Source of the DNA: Paramecium pentaurelia
Lineage: Eukaryota; Ciliophora; Oligohymenophorea; Peniculida; Parameciidae
DNA: 64,000 bases
Direction of reading: 5' to 3'
Assembly (NCBI GenBank): GCA_905183005.1
Contig: CAJJDO010000007.1
Location: 434,001-498,000 of the forward strand
Of this stretch, positions 36,523 through 47,727 are shown in pieces (position 1 is the stretch's first letter; every line of letters starts with the position of its first letter). The notes under the pieces were generated by a model that was given only the letters and a program-made list of their open reading frames with translations, made no database searches and had not been told where the DNA came from. Both the position numbers and the translations under genes were made by a program.

Positions 36523-37185
36523 ATGTCAGTACTTAGAAAACAGAGATTATCAAAGAGATTACAAAATGGAGTTTTCTGCATAATGTATCTTTTGAGAAAG
36601 TGGAAAAAAATTAGATAATAAGAAAGAGCAAAAAGATTATTTAGGTTTAAAACTAAAGTCTTTGAAAACTAACCTTTTATTCCTGGACAATCACATCATA
36701 ATGTTAATCCAATAACATAAGGAAAATCTTCAATTCCAGATGATGATAAAGTAAACTTTAATTAATAAACCTAATCTATATAAGCTTAAATTATAGATTA
36801 GAAACATAAATAGAGATTATCAGTAAAACTCTACCTATAAAAAAAATTAAATAACAGCAAAGCATAATCCTAAAGCACATTACCAATCATCCCTTACAGC
36901 AAATATCATAATTTACTTTAACCTATGAGGATTCTGAAAACTTTAGGAGATGAATAAAATTCTTCAAAAAAAGAGTATAATTTAGTTAATTATAACTCTT
37001 CTTTGATTAATTCTCCTTATCTTTGTTAATTTAATGGATAAAAAGGATAAGAATAAGGTCTTTCTTAAGTAAAATCAGCTAGATCTGTAACTAAGAGTAT
37101 ATCATCTGAAACTTTCTTTCCTTATAAATAAAATATAAATAAATTTAGATAAAACATTGTCAAGAAGATGAAGAATATAGTTTGA
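36523..37185 (+). CDS. Basic, low-complexity protein, unknown
   Basis: About 220 residues without introns, from ATG 36523 to TGA 37183-37185. The N-terminus is strongly basic (SVLRKQRLSKRLQNG, then LLRKWKKIRQQERAKRL). The rest is rich in Ser, Asn, Gln and Lys. No domain recognised. The open frame continues upstream of this ATG, so the start is uncertain. The stop is 45 bases from the stop of the convergent IFT74 gene. Confidence 0.5.
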
Positions 37186-37230
37186 TTACATTTTTATATT
37201 AATTTGAATATATATTTATCCATATTGATA

Positions 37231-40183
37231 TCAAGTCTTACACAAGACCTTATTAATTTTATCCATTAAATCCATACATTCTTTCTTTAACTATTCGAAA
37301 TTCATATCTTTTGATTTGGTTTCAATAAACATCTAGAAAGTATTGGCTTATGATTCTAATTAAGAAACTTTCTTTTCTAAATCAGCTAAAGTATTATATT
37401 ATTCATGCATTGTGTATTTTTTTTCTTTGACATCAAATTCATGTTTCATATTTTGACTCTAGAAATATGAATTCTATATTTACTTATGCTGTAAAATCAT
37501 CTTTAAGTTTAAGTAAATCCTTTTTTTGATTTTCTAATTTAAGCTTTTTATCCTGAGCTTTAACCTTATATTCATCAATTTTATTAAATTTGGAATCGAT
37601 TTCATCTTACATTTATTTACATTTTGATTTGTATTATTGTAATTCAATTGGTAATTATTCTTCAGCTCTTTCAATCTTTTTTAAATCTTATATTGTTTAT
37701 TCATAGACTCCTTATAATTTCTTTAGTGTCATTTCAGAATCTTTGACTTAATTATCTTTATAATCAACTTCAGCAGATAAACCAGCATAATCTGTTAAAG
37801 AGGGTATAGTTTTAATATCTTATACAATTTTTGAAGATTAACCTAATAATTCAACAATTGCTTATTCTACAGCATTTACTTTTTCTAATTCTTATTATCT
37901 TGTTTTATCAAAATTATTAATGTAATCAGTCATTTCTTAATCTCTTTAATATAATATTTCATATTTCTATTTATCTTAATCTTATGATTTTTTATCTTCT
38001 AATTCAGTTTGTAATTCTCTTAATCTTTTTTCATAATTTTCTATATTTCTTCTAATTTCTCTAACTCTTTTCTCTGAATTCTAAATAAAAGCATTATCAT
38101 CTTTAATTTTATTTAATAATCTATCTCTGGCTTCTGGGAATGTTAGATTAGCTTCATTCAATTAAACTTCTAAATCATTTTTTTTTGAATCCATTTCATT
38201 TATTTATTCTTTTAGCATCTAACCTTTTAATTTTTAAGCATCCATTCTCAATCTATTATCTGCATTCTACATTCTTGCATTTAATTCTTCTAATTCTGCT
38301 TTTTAATTATTAATTTCTTATTAAAGTGATTTATTTTCATTAATCAAATTCATATATTCATTTCTTTATTCTGGATCTAATTCTTGTAATTTCATATCAG
38401 CCAATGATTATAATTCATTTAATCTATTTTCAATTTAATTAATTTAATCTNNNNNNNNNNNNNNNNNNNNNNNNNNNNNNNNNNNNNNNNNNNNNNNNNN
38501 NNNNNNNNNNNNNNNNNNNNNNNNNNNNNNNNNNNNNNNNNNNNNNNNNNNNNNNNNNNNNNNNNNNNNNNNNNNNNNNNNNNNNNNNNNNNNNNNNNNN
38601 NNNNNNNNNNNNNNNNNNNNNNNNNNNNNNNNNNNNNNNNNNNNNNNNNNNNNNNNNNNNNNNNNNNNNNNNNNNNNNNNNNNNNNNNNNNNNNNNNNNN
38701 NNNNNNNNNNNNNNNNNNNNNNNNNNNNNNNNNNNNNNNNNNNNNNNNNNNNNNNNNNNNNNNNNNNNNNNNNNNNNNNNNNNNNNNNNNNNNNNNNNNN
38801 NNNNNNNNNNNNNNNNNNNNNNNNNNNNNNNNNNNNNNNNNNNNNNNNNNNNNNNNNNNNNNNNNNNNNNNNNNNNNNNNNNNNNTCTTTGACTTAATTA
38901 TCTTTATAATCAACTTCAGCTGTTAAACCAGCATAATCTGTTAAAGAGGGTATAGTTTTAATATCTTATACAATTTTTGAAGATTATCCTAATAATTCAA
39001 CAATAGCTTATTCTACAGCATTTACTTTTTCTAATTCTTATTATCTTGTTTTATCAAAATTATTAATGTAATCAGTCATTTCTTAATCTCTTTAATATAA
39101 TATTTCATATTTCTATTTATCTTAATCTTATGATTTTTTATCTTCTAATTCAGTTTGTAATTCTCTTAATCTTTTTTCATAATTTTCTATATTTCTTCTA
39201 ATTTCTCTAACTCTTTTCTCTGAATTCTAAATAAAAGCATTATCATCTTTAATTTTATTTAATAATCTATCTCTGGCTTCTGGGAATGTTAGATTAGCTT
39301 CATTCAATTAAACTTCTAAATCATTTTTTTTTGAATCCATTTCATTTATTTATTCTTTTAGCATCTAACCTTTTAATTTTTAAGCATCCATTCTCAATCT
39401 ATTATCTGCATTCTACATTCTTGCATTTAATTCTTCTAATTCTGCTTTTTAATTATTAATTTCTTATTAAAGTGATTTATTTTCATTAATCAAATTCATA
39501 TATTCATTTCTTTATTCTGGATCTAATTCTTGTAATTTCATATCAGCCAATGATTATAATTCATTTAATCTATTCTCAATTTAATTAATTTAATCTTCTT
39601 AACTTCTTCTTTCAATAAAAATATCATCTAATTAAGATCTTTATCTCTCATTTTAAATCTAAAAGATAATAAAACTATAATTTAACTTTGATTCTTTCAA
39701 AAATATTTTTAATATCTTCTGGTCTTGTATTTGCTCTCCATTTATCAAATGCTAAATTATAATCAGCCAATTATCCTTCTAGATCTCTGACTTCCTTTGT
39801 TAATTCTTCATGTCTATATTTTTAATTGAATTTATACCTTCTTTCAAATTAAACATAAAGTGTATTAGCTTTTTAAATTTCATCCTATTATTTTTTGAAT
39901 CTTTCAATCTCATTAAATATTTCCTTTTGCTTCTCTCTCAATTAATTTAGATAATATGATTTATCTTATATTTATCGACCAGGTCCAGCTGTCGTAGGTT
40001 TGACTCCAATAATTCCATGCTATGTAACAGGTCTATCCACAAATTTTAAATTGGTTGTATTTGCAACTGATTAGAAATTAGGATCATTCTAATGAACTAT
40101 AGAATGAAATATACTCTCATAGCTGTAGTCATTCGAGTTGGCACCCTCATGGCTGCTGTTCCCATTCTCTACTGTGGTTACAT
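37231..40183 (-). CDS. IFT74: Intraflagellar transport protein IFT74 (interrupted by a gap and a repeated segment)
   Basis: IFT74 is the IFT-B core coiled coil that pairs with IFT81 and helps carry tubulin into cilia. When the repeated block is counted once and three introns (26, 28 and 25 nt) are removed, the gene gives exactly 576 codons (575 residues). Diagnostic stretches are the basic N-terminus (MQPQQRMGTAAMRVPTRMT), FVDRPVTQHGIIGVKP, GPGRQIQDKSYYLNQLREK, and EGQLADYNLAFDKWR. The remainder is continuous coiled coil. The start at 40183 is in frame 18 bases upstream of a second ATG. The true gene is 37231-38450 joined to 39597-40183, because 38886-39596 repeats 37740-38450. Confidence 0.92.
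37740..39596. repeat. Unmerged, slightly diverged contig overlap within IFT74
   Basis: Bases 37740-38450 recur as 38886-39596 (offset 1146) around the N run. Five differences were noticed. Three are silent in the IFT74 frame, and two lie in one codon changing Ser to Thr. The copies are thus probably real alleles or paralogues rather than reads with random errors. Confidence 0.88.
38451..38885. other. Assembly gap (435 N)
   Basis: A run of 435 N inside the IFT74 coding region. The flanks overlap, so the estimated gap length is spurious. Confidence 0.97.
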
Positions 40184-40487
40184 AATTAATTAAATAAATA
40201 AATATGTAGAGATCACACTAAGAATTATTTAACTAGAAGGATTATTAACATAAGCTTTATTTCAAAAATAATTATGACTATTATAAATAATTCTAATGAG
40301 ATCCAAAAGATTTAAATTGATGATTAATATTAAAATATATATCTCAAATTATAAATTAGTAATAAGAAAGTAATTTAAACATCTTTAAACAAAGCAGCAA
40401 TCAACTTTAATTAAATTATTACTCTTAAAGTTTATCAAGTTATAATTTTATTGTTTTATACTTATAATGATATCCCTCAAATATTCT
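40184..40487. other. Spacer downstream of a small minus-strand gene
   Basis: AT-rich, with no gene seen. It holds the IFT74 promoter region. Confidence 0.4.
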
Positions 40488-40884
40488 TCATGAATTATTG
40501 AACTACTTAATGTTGTTTCTAAATAGAATTAGGCAAGATAAAAGCAAAATCATTTATAAATTGTAATTTAAAAATTGATTTCTTAATTTAAAATCTATTT
40601 TTTAGAATTTTATGACAAATTTATTAAAATTGGTATATTTTATTTAAACTTCGTTGCCTTCAATAATAGATAATAAAGACTCTTATTTTTTGATTTATTC
40701 TATTTGTTTGTATTTAATTATAATGTCTGTCTTTAATATTTGATTCTAATCATCATCACTCTCATATATTCTGCTAATAAATTAACTATTACCACTATTG
40801 AGTAGATAACAATTTTAATGGAAAATATTAAAAAAATAAATATAATATTATTAATTAATGCTTTATCAATAGCTCATCTTTCAT
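40488..40884 (-). CDS. Small hypothetical protein
   Basis: A minus-strand reading of about 125 residues. One short intron of 19 or 22 nt (both keep the frame) is needed to avoid a TGA. The N-terminus is hydrophobic (IILYLFFQYF), and the middle is charged and coding-like (YESDDDQNQILKTD, then QIEQIKKQESLL). No family recognised. Support rests only on frame and composition. Confidence 0.42.
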
Positions 40885-41110
40885 CAATAAATGTTGATTT
40901 TTTTAAGAATTACAAATCTAGGATATACTTATATATAATAAATATAAATCTATTTATTTCTTTAAAAATAATTTAATTTAAGGCATCTAATATTCTTGAT
41001 TGAGATGTTAGATTAAAGATTAAGATGAGTAGATATAAAATGAATGATTATTATAAATTAGATATTATGCATTATAATTAAATGAATGTTGTCGTTAATT
41101 TATTATTTGA

Positions 41111-43194
41111 ATGTTAATCAATCGCTGTTATTATCCTGAAACTCGTAAAGCAATCGACCATTACAGTTATGCTCTAAATGAAGAAATAGGAAGAGGGTTT
41201 AGTAGCAAAGTTTATAGAGGAAGAGATGAAAATACTTAAATGACGGTGGCTGTTAAAGTATGATATAAATTTGTAAGACAAGGTAATTGATATGAAGATG
41301 GTTAAACAGAGCATTCATGCCACTTTACTAAAGAATGAAATAAATGCTCTGAAATCATTTAACTCAAAGAACATACTAAAATTGTATGATGTTTTCTAAA
41401 CACAGAATAATACATACATCATAACAGAGTATTGCGATTCTGGAGATCTAAGTGGTGTAATAAAAAAGAGAGGAAGAATTGATGAGCCTGAAGTATTGCG
41501 AATCATGAATGAAATTATAACAGGATTACTTGAGATCAATCAAAAAGGATATATTCATAGAGACATTAAACCAGCAAATATTTTAATAGAGAAACAGATA
41601 CCTAAAATAGCAGATTTTGGTTTTGCTGTCTAAATAAATAGTATGGAAGTCAAACAATAAGGCAGACATTATAATGTAGGAACTCCTTTATATATGTCTC
41701 CATAAGCATTGAGATAATAAGGTCATACAGAAAAAGGAGATGTATGGGCTATGGGTGTTATGTTCTTTGAAATGTTATTTGGACAAACACCATTTACAGC
41801 ATAGACAGAATAAGGATTGTTAACAGCTATTTTGCATCATCATCTTGTCATTCCTTCACATCCTTCAATCTCAGATGCTTCCAAAGATTTTATTCGTAGA
41901 TGTCTTTGCATTGATGAGAATCAAAGAATGAGAGTCAAAGATATGGCAACTCATCCAATTTATTCACAATACTCTCAACCCATTTATAAACCAATTCCCT
42001 TATAAACACAATAATCATCTAATATACCAACACCTGCAACTAGAACTCCTATTATTAATAAAGATAGATCATAAAGCTAAGGAATAAGAGATTTCTAATC
42101 TAGACCCAAATGTCAAGTATTTTAGTATTTTATATAAGACTCAAATTCATAATGATAGTAAAGTAAGTAAGAGATGTCCTTCAGAAATGTATCATCTACC
42201 TCATCCACCTACTACTGTTATTGAACCTCCTACTTCTGATCCTATGAGATCCAAAAGTCAAAAACAAATTACTGAATCAAGAAAAACCATTAATCAAGAA
42301 AATTAGTTTGAAAAAAGAAGTTTTAAGAAAAATAATACTGTACTTTAAGAGTAATATATTTAATTTATAATAATTAGACGATCTATTAATGTACAAACTT
42401 AACCATCTTAAAATACTACTCCAGTTTAATCACCAATCAAATTTAAGTCAAATAATGATATTTTATTTGCTTAAATTAATTATTGTAGGTTTCTCTACAA
42501 ATTTTCATAATAAATCATTAATTCAAGGTAATTAACTTTATCAAATGGTTTAAAAGAGAAATTGTTATTCTTAATGGCAAAGAACATAGCCATGAAAATT
42601 TCTAAACTTCATACTATTATAGATAAGGAGAATTCTAAAGATAATACATTCTAATTAGAAGATTTCGATGTATATAGGAAGGCTGAATCATTCTAAAAAT
42701 TTAGTTAAGCTATTGCAGAATATAACGAAAACTATAAACGATACTTTGACAAGACTTATTAAATGATAGTTAATAAAAGTAAAATTTAATATAATTTATA
42801 TAGATCTACCTTAGGATAAGAAGTTTGAAGCCTTATTTGATAAAGATTTAAGTGAATTTGAAAGTTTCTATTTCATCACTCAATCTTATTTAAGGTAAGC
42901 ATTGTAAGAATTGAAAAATGAATTTCCTTCTCAGAGTTCTGATCTAGATGCATTTTTACCAGAAGAAGTATTCTTTTTATCTATAATTACTAGTATAATT
43001 TTAGTTATTTTGTGAGTCAGTAACTTAGCAATTATTTACTTATCTGTCATTGTACTCTTTAAAACATGAATGATTATAAGAAATTCTCAAAGATGTTAAA
43101 AATTGATTAGATGGTTGATTAGAAATAAAATAGATGCACATATAGACAAGTAGAAGAATTAAGAAGTAAAATATAAGAATTAGTTTCTAAGTGA
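41111..43194 (+). CDS. ATG1/ULK-type serine/threonine kinase
   Basis: About 652 residues with five introns (25, 22, 27, 25 and 26 nt); the spliced length is an exact multiple of three. The kinase domain is N-terminal: glycine loop EIGRGFSSKVYRG, catalytic HRDIKPANILI, DFGFAV, GTPLYMSPQAL (APE replaced by SPQ), and GDVWAMGVMFFEML. A Ser/Pro/Thr-rich linker follows. A helical C-terminal region (LLFLMAKNIAMKISKLHTII then FQKFSQAIAEYNENYKRYF) resembles the tandem MIT domains of ATG1/ULK1. This layout suggests the autophagy-initiating kinase. Ciliates have many ULK-like kinases, so the autophagy role is inferred. Confidence 0.78.
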
Positions 43195-43235
43195 TTTTGA
43201 TTTGTAAATTTTATATTACATTTTATATTTAATTA

Positions 43236-44353
43236 ATGAAATAGTAATAAGGAGTTGTTGTTGTTTAACCTAAATACTATGCCACCTTCAATCAGACTCA
43301 ACCACCATCTTATTGGGATTATGAGAATGCTAAAATTGAATATGGGTATAATTTAATACATATATTTAAGATCAGAAGAGCCTTATGAAGCAATTTGTAA
43401 AATTGGCAGAGGCAAATATTCTGAAGTCTTTGAAGGAGTAGATAATAGGAATGGAATGAAGGTAGTTCTTAAAGTGCTTAAACCTGTTAAAAAAAGAAAA
43501 ATACGTAGAGAAATTCGCATTCTTTAAGTCTTAAAAGGAGGCACTAATATTATTGATCTTTATGATGTGGTCAGAGATCCAAATCTAAAAATTCCAACTC
43601 TCGTAAATAATCAATTTAATATAGGTATTCCCTTATATGGAGAATACAGATTTCAGGAGCATGTTCCCTAAATTAACTGATAATGATATTAAGCATTATT
43701 TGTTTGAATTATTAAAAGTAAACTAAAACTTAAAATAGGCTTTAGATTATGCTCATTAAAGAGGTATATTTCATAGAGATGTGAAACCATAAAATATTAT
43801 TGTTGATCCAAAAACTAGAACCTTGAAACTTATTGACTGGGGATTGGCAGAATTTTATCATCCCTCTCAAGATTATAATGTTAGAGTGGCTTCAAGATAT
43901 TTTAAAGGCCCAGAATTATTGGTGGATTATTTATTTTATGATTATTCTTTAGATATATGGAGTACTGGTGCAATGTTTGCATCTATGGTATATTGATATA
44001 TTGAATTTAGATTTTTAAAAAAGAACCATTCTTCCAAGGCAATGATAATTATGATCAATTAGTAAAGATTGCTAAGGTATTAGGAACAGATGGATTAAAA
44101 TAATATATAAAAAAATACAATATTAAATTGGATAATGCATACAATGGACTTTTACTTAAGTATAAAATTAATAATATATATTTGTTATCCAAAATAAGAT
44201 TGGTTATCCTTTGTTAATTAAGATAATGCTCATTTATGTAGTTTAGATGCAATTGATTTGTTATCTAAAATGTTATTATATGATCATGCTGAAAGAATAA
44301 CTCCAAAAGATGCCATGTTACATCAATATTTTGCAGAATTAAAAAAAAATTGA
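43236..44353 (+). CDS. Casein kinase 2 catalytic (alpha) subunit, first copy
   Basis: CK2 alpha phosphorylates acidic Ser/Thr sites in nucleus and cytosol. Motifs are unmistakable: KIGRGKYSEVFEG, KPVKKRKIRREIRIL (basic loop), FHRDVKPQNIIVD, LIDWGLAEFYHPSQDYNVRV (DWG is normal in CK2), ASRYFKGPELLVDY and YDYSLDIWSTG. Five introns are inferred: 25 nt near the N-terminus, then 22, 21, 23 and 25 nt. The last one, 44160-44184, begins GTA but ends TG instead of AG. Removing it continues the frame from GLLL into NYPKQDWLSFV as the family requires. Bases 43368-44622 recur after the N at 44623, so this is the first of two assembled copies. Confidence 0.88.
44160..44184 (+). other. Candidate GT-TG intron in CK2 alpha
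   Basis: These 25 bases start GTATAAAA and end TATTTG. They must be removed to keep the CK2 frame, and no AG lies between the donor and the first conserved codon. The second assembled copy has the same sequence at 45416-45440. Confidence 0.6.
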
Positions 44354-44390
44354 AAGATATAATAGATATATTAAATATATATTATTAAAA

Positions 44391-44622
44391 TCATTGGTTT
44401 CTTTTATTTTTATTCCCACTTTTCACATATTCTTTAAATTGCCTTATGATTAATTTTAATATTTACGCTTAAACTTGCCTTTCTAATAGTTCTTAATATT
44501 AGAAACAAGGACCTTCTTCATCCTCACCTATAAGCATAGCAATAGTATCATTATTCTCCAAAGGTTGAAAACCAAAATTCTATGCTTAAATCATATCCTA
44601 TTTCTTTTCTGTTGTCTCTTAT
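44391..44622 (-). CDS. 3' fragment of a second casein kinase 1 gene copy
   Basis: Reads the same C-terminal region as the CK1 gene at 45647-47316, but with amino acid and silent changes: the end reads SGNKNKRNQ instead of NGNRNKRNR. It is cut off at the N at 44623. It shows that the left contig continues into an allele or paralogue of the CK1 locus. Confidence 0.7.
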
Positions 44623-44623
44623 N
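44623..44623. other. Assembly gap (single N)
   Basis: A single N joins two contig ends that are partly identical and partly diverged. Confidence 0.95.
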
Positions 44624-45609
44624 AAGATCAGAAGAGCCTTATGAAGCAATTTGTAAAATTGGCAGAGGCAAATATTCTGAAGTCTTTGAAGGAGTAGATA
44701 ATAGGAATGGAATGAAGGTAGTTCTTAAAGTGCTTAAACCTGTTAAAAAAAGAAAAATACGTAGAGAAATTCGCATTCTTTAAGTCTTAAAAGGAGGCAC
44801 TAATATTATTGATCTTTATGATGTGGTCAGAGATCCAAATCTAAAAATTCCAACTCTCGTAAATAATCAATTTAATATAGGTATTCCCTTATATGGAGAA
44901 TACAGATTTCAGGAGCATGTTCCCTAAATTAACTGATAATGATATTAAGCATTATTTGTTTGAATTATTAAAAGTAAACTAAAACTTAAAATAGGCTTTA
45001 GATTATGCTCATTAAAGAGGTATATTTCATAGAGATGTGAAACCATAAAATATTATTGTTGATCCAAAAACTAGAACCTTGAAACTTATTGACTGGGGAT
45101 TGGCAGAATTTTATCATCCCTCTCAAGATTATAATGTTAGAGTGGCTTCAAGATATTTTAAAGGCCCAGAATTATTGGTGGATTATTTATTTTATGATTA
45201 TTCTTTAGATATATGGAGTACTGGTGCAATGTTTGCATCTATGGTATATTGATATATTGAATTTAGATTTTTAAAAAAGAACCATTCTTCCAAGGCAATG
45301 ATAATTATGATCAATTAGTAAAGATTGCTAAGGTATTAGGAACAGATGGATTAAAATAATATATAAAAAAATACAATATTAAATTGGATAATGCATACAA
45401 TGGACTTTTACTTAAGTATAAAATTAATAATATATATTTGTTATCCAAAATAAGATTGGTTATCCTTTGTTAATTAAGATAATGCTCATTTATGTAGTTT
45501 AGATGCCATTGATTTGTTATCTAAAATGTTATTATATGATCATGCTGAAAGAATTACTCCAAAAGATGCCATGTTACATCAATATTTTGCAGAATTAAAA
45601 AAAAATTGA
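44624..45609 (+). CDS. Casein kinase 2 alpha, second assembled copy lacking its first exon
   Basis: Repeats the CK2 gene from the second exon (SEEPYEAICKIGRG) to the TGA at 45607-45609, with the same introns including the GT-TG candidate at 45416-45440. It begins directly at the scaffold join, so the missing first exon is an artefact. The few changes relative to the first copy (for example at 45507) are silent. Its stop is 37 bases from the stop of the convergent CK1 gene, so this right-hand copy carries the natural downstream context. Confidence 0.8.
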
Positions 45610-45646
45610 ACGATATAATAGATATATTAAATATATATTATTAAAA

Positions 45647-47316
45647 TCATCTGTTTCGCTTATTTCTATTTCCATTTTTTAATTAATCTTTAAATTACCT
45701 TATAATAATATTAATATATACGCTTAAACTTGTCTTTCTAATAGTTCCTAATATTGGAAACAAGGACCCTCTTCATCCTCCCCTATTAACATTGCAATTG
45801 TATCATTATTCTCTAAAGGTTGAAAACCAAAATTCTATGCTTAAATTAAATCTTATTTCTTCTCAGTTGTCTCTTATTATTATTATTGACTTTCAGTTGC
45901 AAACATATCTATATGACTAGCTTAATAGTTTCCTGCAATGCTTGATTGGACTGTATTCACTTAGCTATATTATGATGGTGCTAATGATGATACAGATTTG
46001 TGTCTCTCTTAACTTCTTTAAATAATGGCTCTAGCTTTAGCATAAGGATCTGGAGGACGAAGAAAATCAAATTAACTTGATTATGATTAATTTTATGATT
46101 GCATTTCTGGTATTAGAGATTATCTTTTAGTTTATTTAGCAGGACTTTTTGATTTTGATATTTTCTCACTATCAATTTCTGGTTTTAATTTACTTTATGT
46201 ACTAATATTATTCTTTGATTATTTTTTATTTGGATCATTATGAGTTGAATCCTTTTTAATATTTCTCTATGAATTGTGTTATGATTACTACTTTACAATA
46301 GTTAAATTAATAATTTACATCTGATGTTTTTCTTTCCAATAATGCCCATTCATATTTATAATCTAATTCAATTTTATTATCACTAGCACATTTCCGTATC
46401 AATTATTTTAAATATTCATAATCAGGTGTTTACTTAAATTGTAATTTTTTAACATATTCAAAGTACTTTGAAAATTCATTAGGCATGTCTTTACATAATT
46501 CTTCAATCATTATTTACATTTTCATTTTTCCAACTACTTTAGTTTTCTCTTTATCACTTACATTTTATAAATTTTACCAAGGTAACGAACCTTTATATAA
46601 AAATACCAGCATATATCCTAAAGATTCTAAATCATCTCCCCTTCCTAATTCAAAACCCTTATGAGCACCAATCGATGCATATCGTGTTGTTCCTATAAAA
46701 GGTTTTCCATCTCTAAAAGGTCTATAATAATTTCTTTATTTTATACACATGATTTCCATTAGCATCCTTATAAACCTTAGAAATTCCAAAGTCTACTAGA
46801 TATATTTCATTATTATCACGTCCAACAAGTACATTTTCTGGTTTCATGTCTCTATGAATTACTGATCTATGATTATTTTTTAATTATCATACCTTGAATG
46901 ACATTGCTCCAAAATAGTTATCATCTACTCAGCTAACATTATCAATGTTTTCAATTGAAATCTTTTGAGATGCTTTGCATAATATGCCAAATCTCTTCCC
47001 AACAATTAAATTACCATAATATTGTAAGGTCCCTCTGAACCAGACCAATACAATTTTGGAATTCCTTTTATACCTTACAACCGCTATAATATTTATGACT
47101 AAGCTATAGATTCTAAAATTTATATACTTCTCTATCTAAAGACTTAGCTTCATCACTTTCTTCTTTTTCAATCTTCAATGCTATTTATTCACCAGTTTTT
47201 TTGTCTTCTCCTTAAAAAACAACCCCAAAAGATCCTGAACTTAATTTCTTTAAAACAACAAACTAATTGTTGAAAACTTTCAATTCCTTCTATTATTGAA
47301 TAGAACTTGTTGTCAT
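45647..47316 (-). CDS. Casein kinase 1 family protein kinase
   Basis: Read on the minus strand from ATG 47316 to TGA 45647-45649, with introns of 29, 26, 25, 28 and 23 nt inferred. CK1 signatures are KKLSSGSFGVVFQGEDKKTG, RLQGIKGIPKLYWSG, VIHRDMKPENVLVG, DFGISKVY, GTTRYASIGAHKGFELGRGD, and DDLESLGYMLVFLYKGSLPW. The absence of an APE motif and its replacement by SIGAH are normal for CK1. The C-terminal 200 residues are Gln/Ser rich and unconserved, with a poly-Gln run encoded mostly by TAA. An ORF from the upstream ATG at 47371 is out of frame and was not used. Confidence 0.87.
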
Positions 47317-47727
47317 TAATTAATTTATTAATGTTTTGAACTTGAAACCACTCAATTCTAAATAACTTCATATAGATTATATATTAATAAATTTCAATAT
47401 ATGATTCTAAACAAATTTACTTATGTATAATATTCTTTCTAAAATTTATTGTCTTTTTATATTAATAACAAAATAAAATTAAAATTATATGATTTTTAAT
47501 TCTAAAATTTGTTAGAAAGTATAATTATACATAAGTTTTGATAAACAACTTTCATCAGCATTATTATTTTATATTAATAATCAAATTTTTATAATTTAAT
47601 TAACATTTTATTAATATTGGTATTATATATTTTTCAGAAATGGAAGGATAATTTATAACTCAAAATGGGAATTACGTTAACAATATTGTAAAATCTAATG
47701 TTGTTTTTTAATTTTATTAATAAAAAT
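47317..47727. other. Divergent intergenic region with an inverted repeat
   Basis: Lies between CK1 (minus) and the cysteine-rich gene (plus). It holds an imperfect inverted repeat, listed separately, and otherwise AT-rich DNA without coding signal. Confidence 0.5.
47419..47536. repeat. Imperfect inverted repeat, arms about 30 bp
   Basis: The left arm 47419-47447 (ACTTATGTATAAT...AAAATTT) is the near reverse complement of the right arm 47505-47536 (AAATTTGTTAGAAAG...ATAAGT), with a spacer of about 57 bases. It could form a cruciform or a hairpin RNA, or be the remnant of a small mobile element. Confidence 0.6.

Larger units (their letters stand above)
43368..45878. repeat. Repeated CK2/CK1 segment around a single N, with a diverged tail
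   Basis: Bases 43368-44622 recur from 44624 (offset 1256). No difference was seen up to 44250. From 44251 onward substitutions appear, and the 3' spacer and the CK1 coding tail differ clearly, largely at silent positions. The left copy therefore ends in sequence from another allele or paralogue. Confidence 0.85.

Noticed and set aside
38419..38913. ORF that runs through the N gap on the minus strand
   Set aside because: It consists almost only of unknown bases and flanking IFT74 sequence in the wrong frame.
43368..45609. Two CK2 alpha genes in tandem
   Set aside because: The second copy starts exactly at the N with its first exon missing, and the other three joins show the same pattern, so an assembly overlap is more likely.
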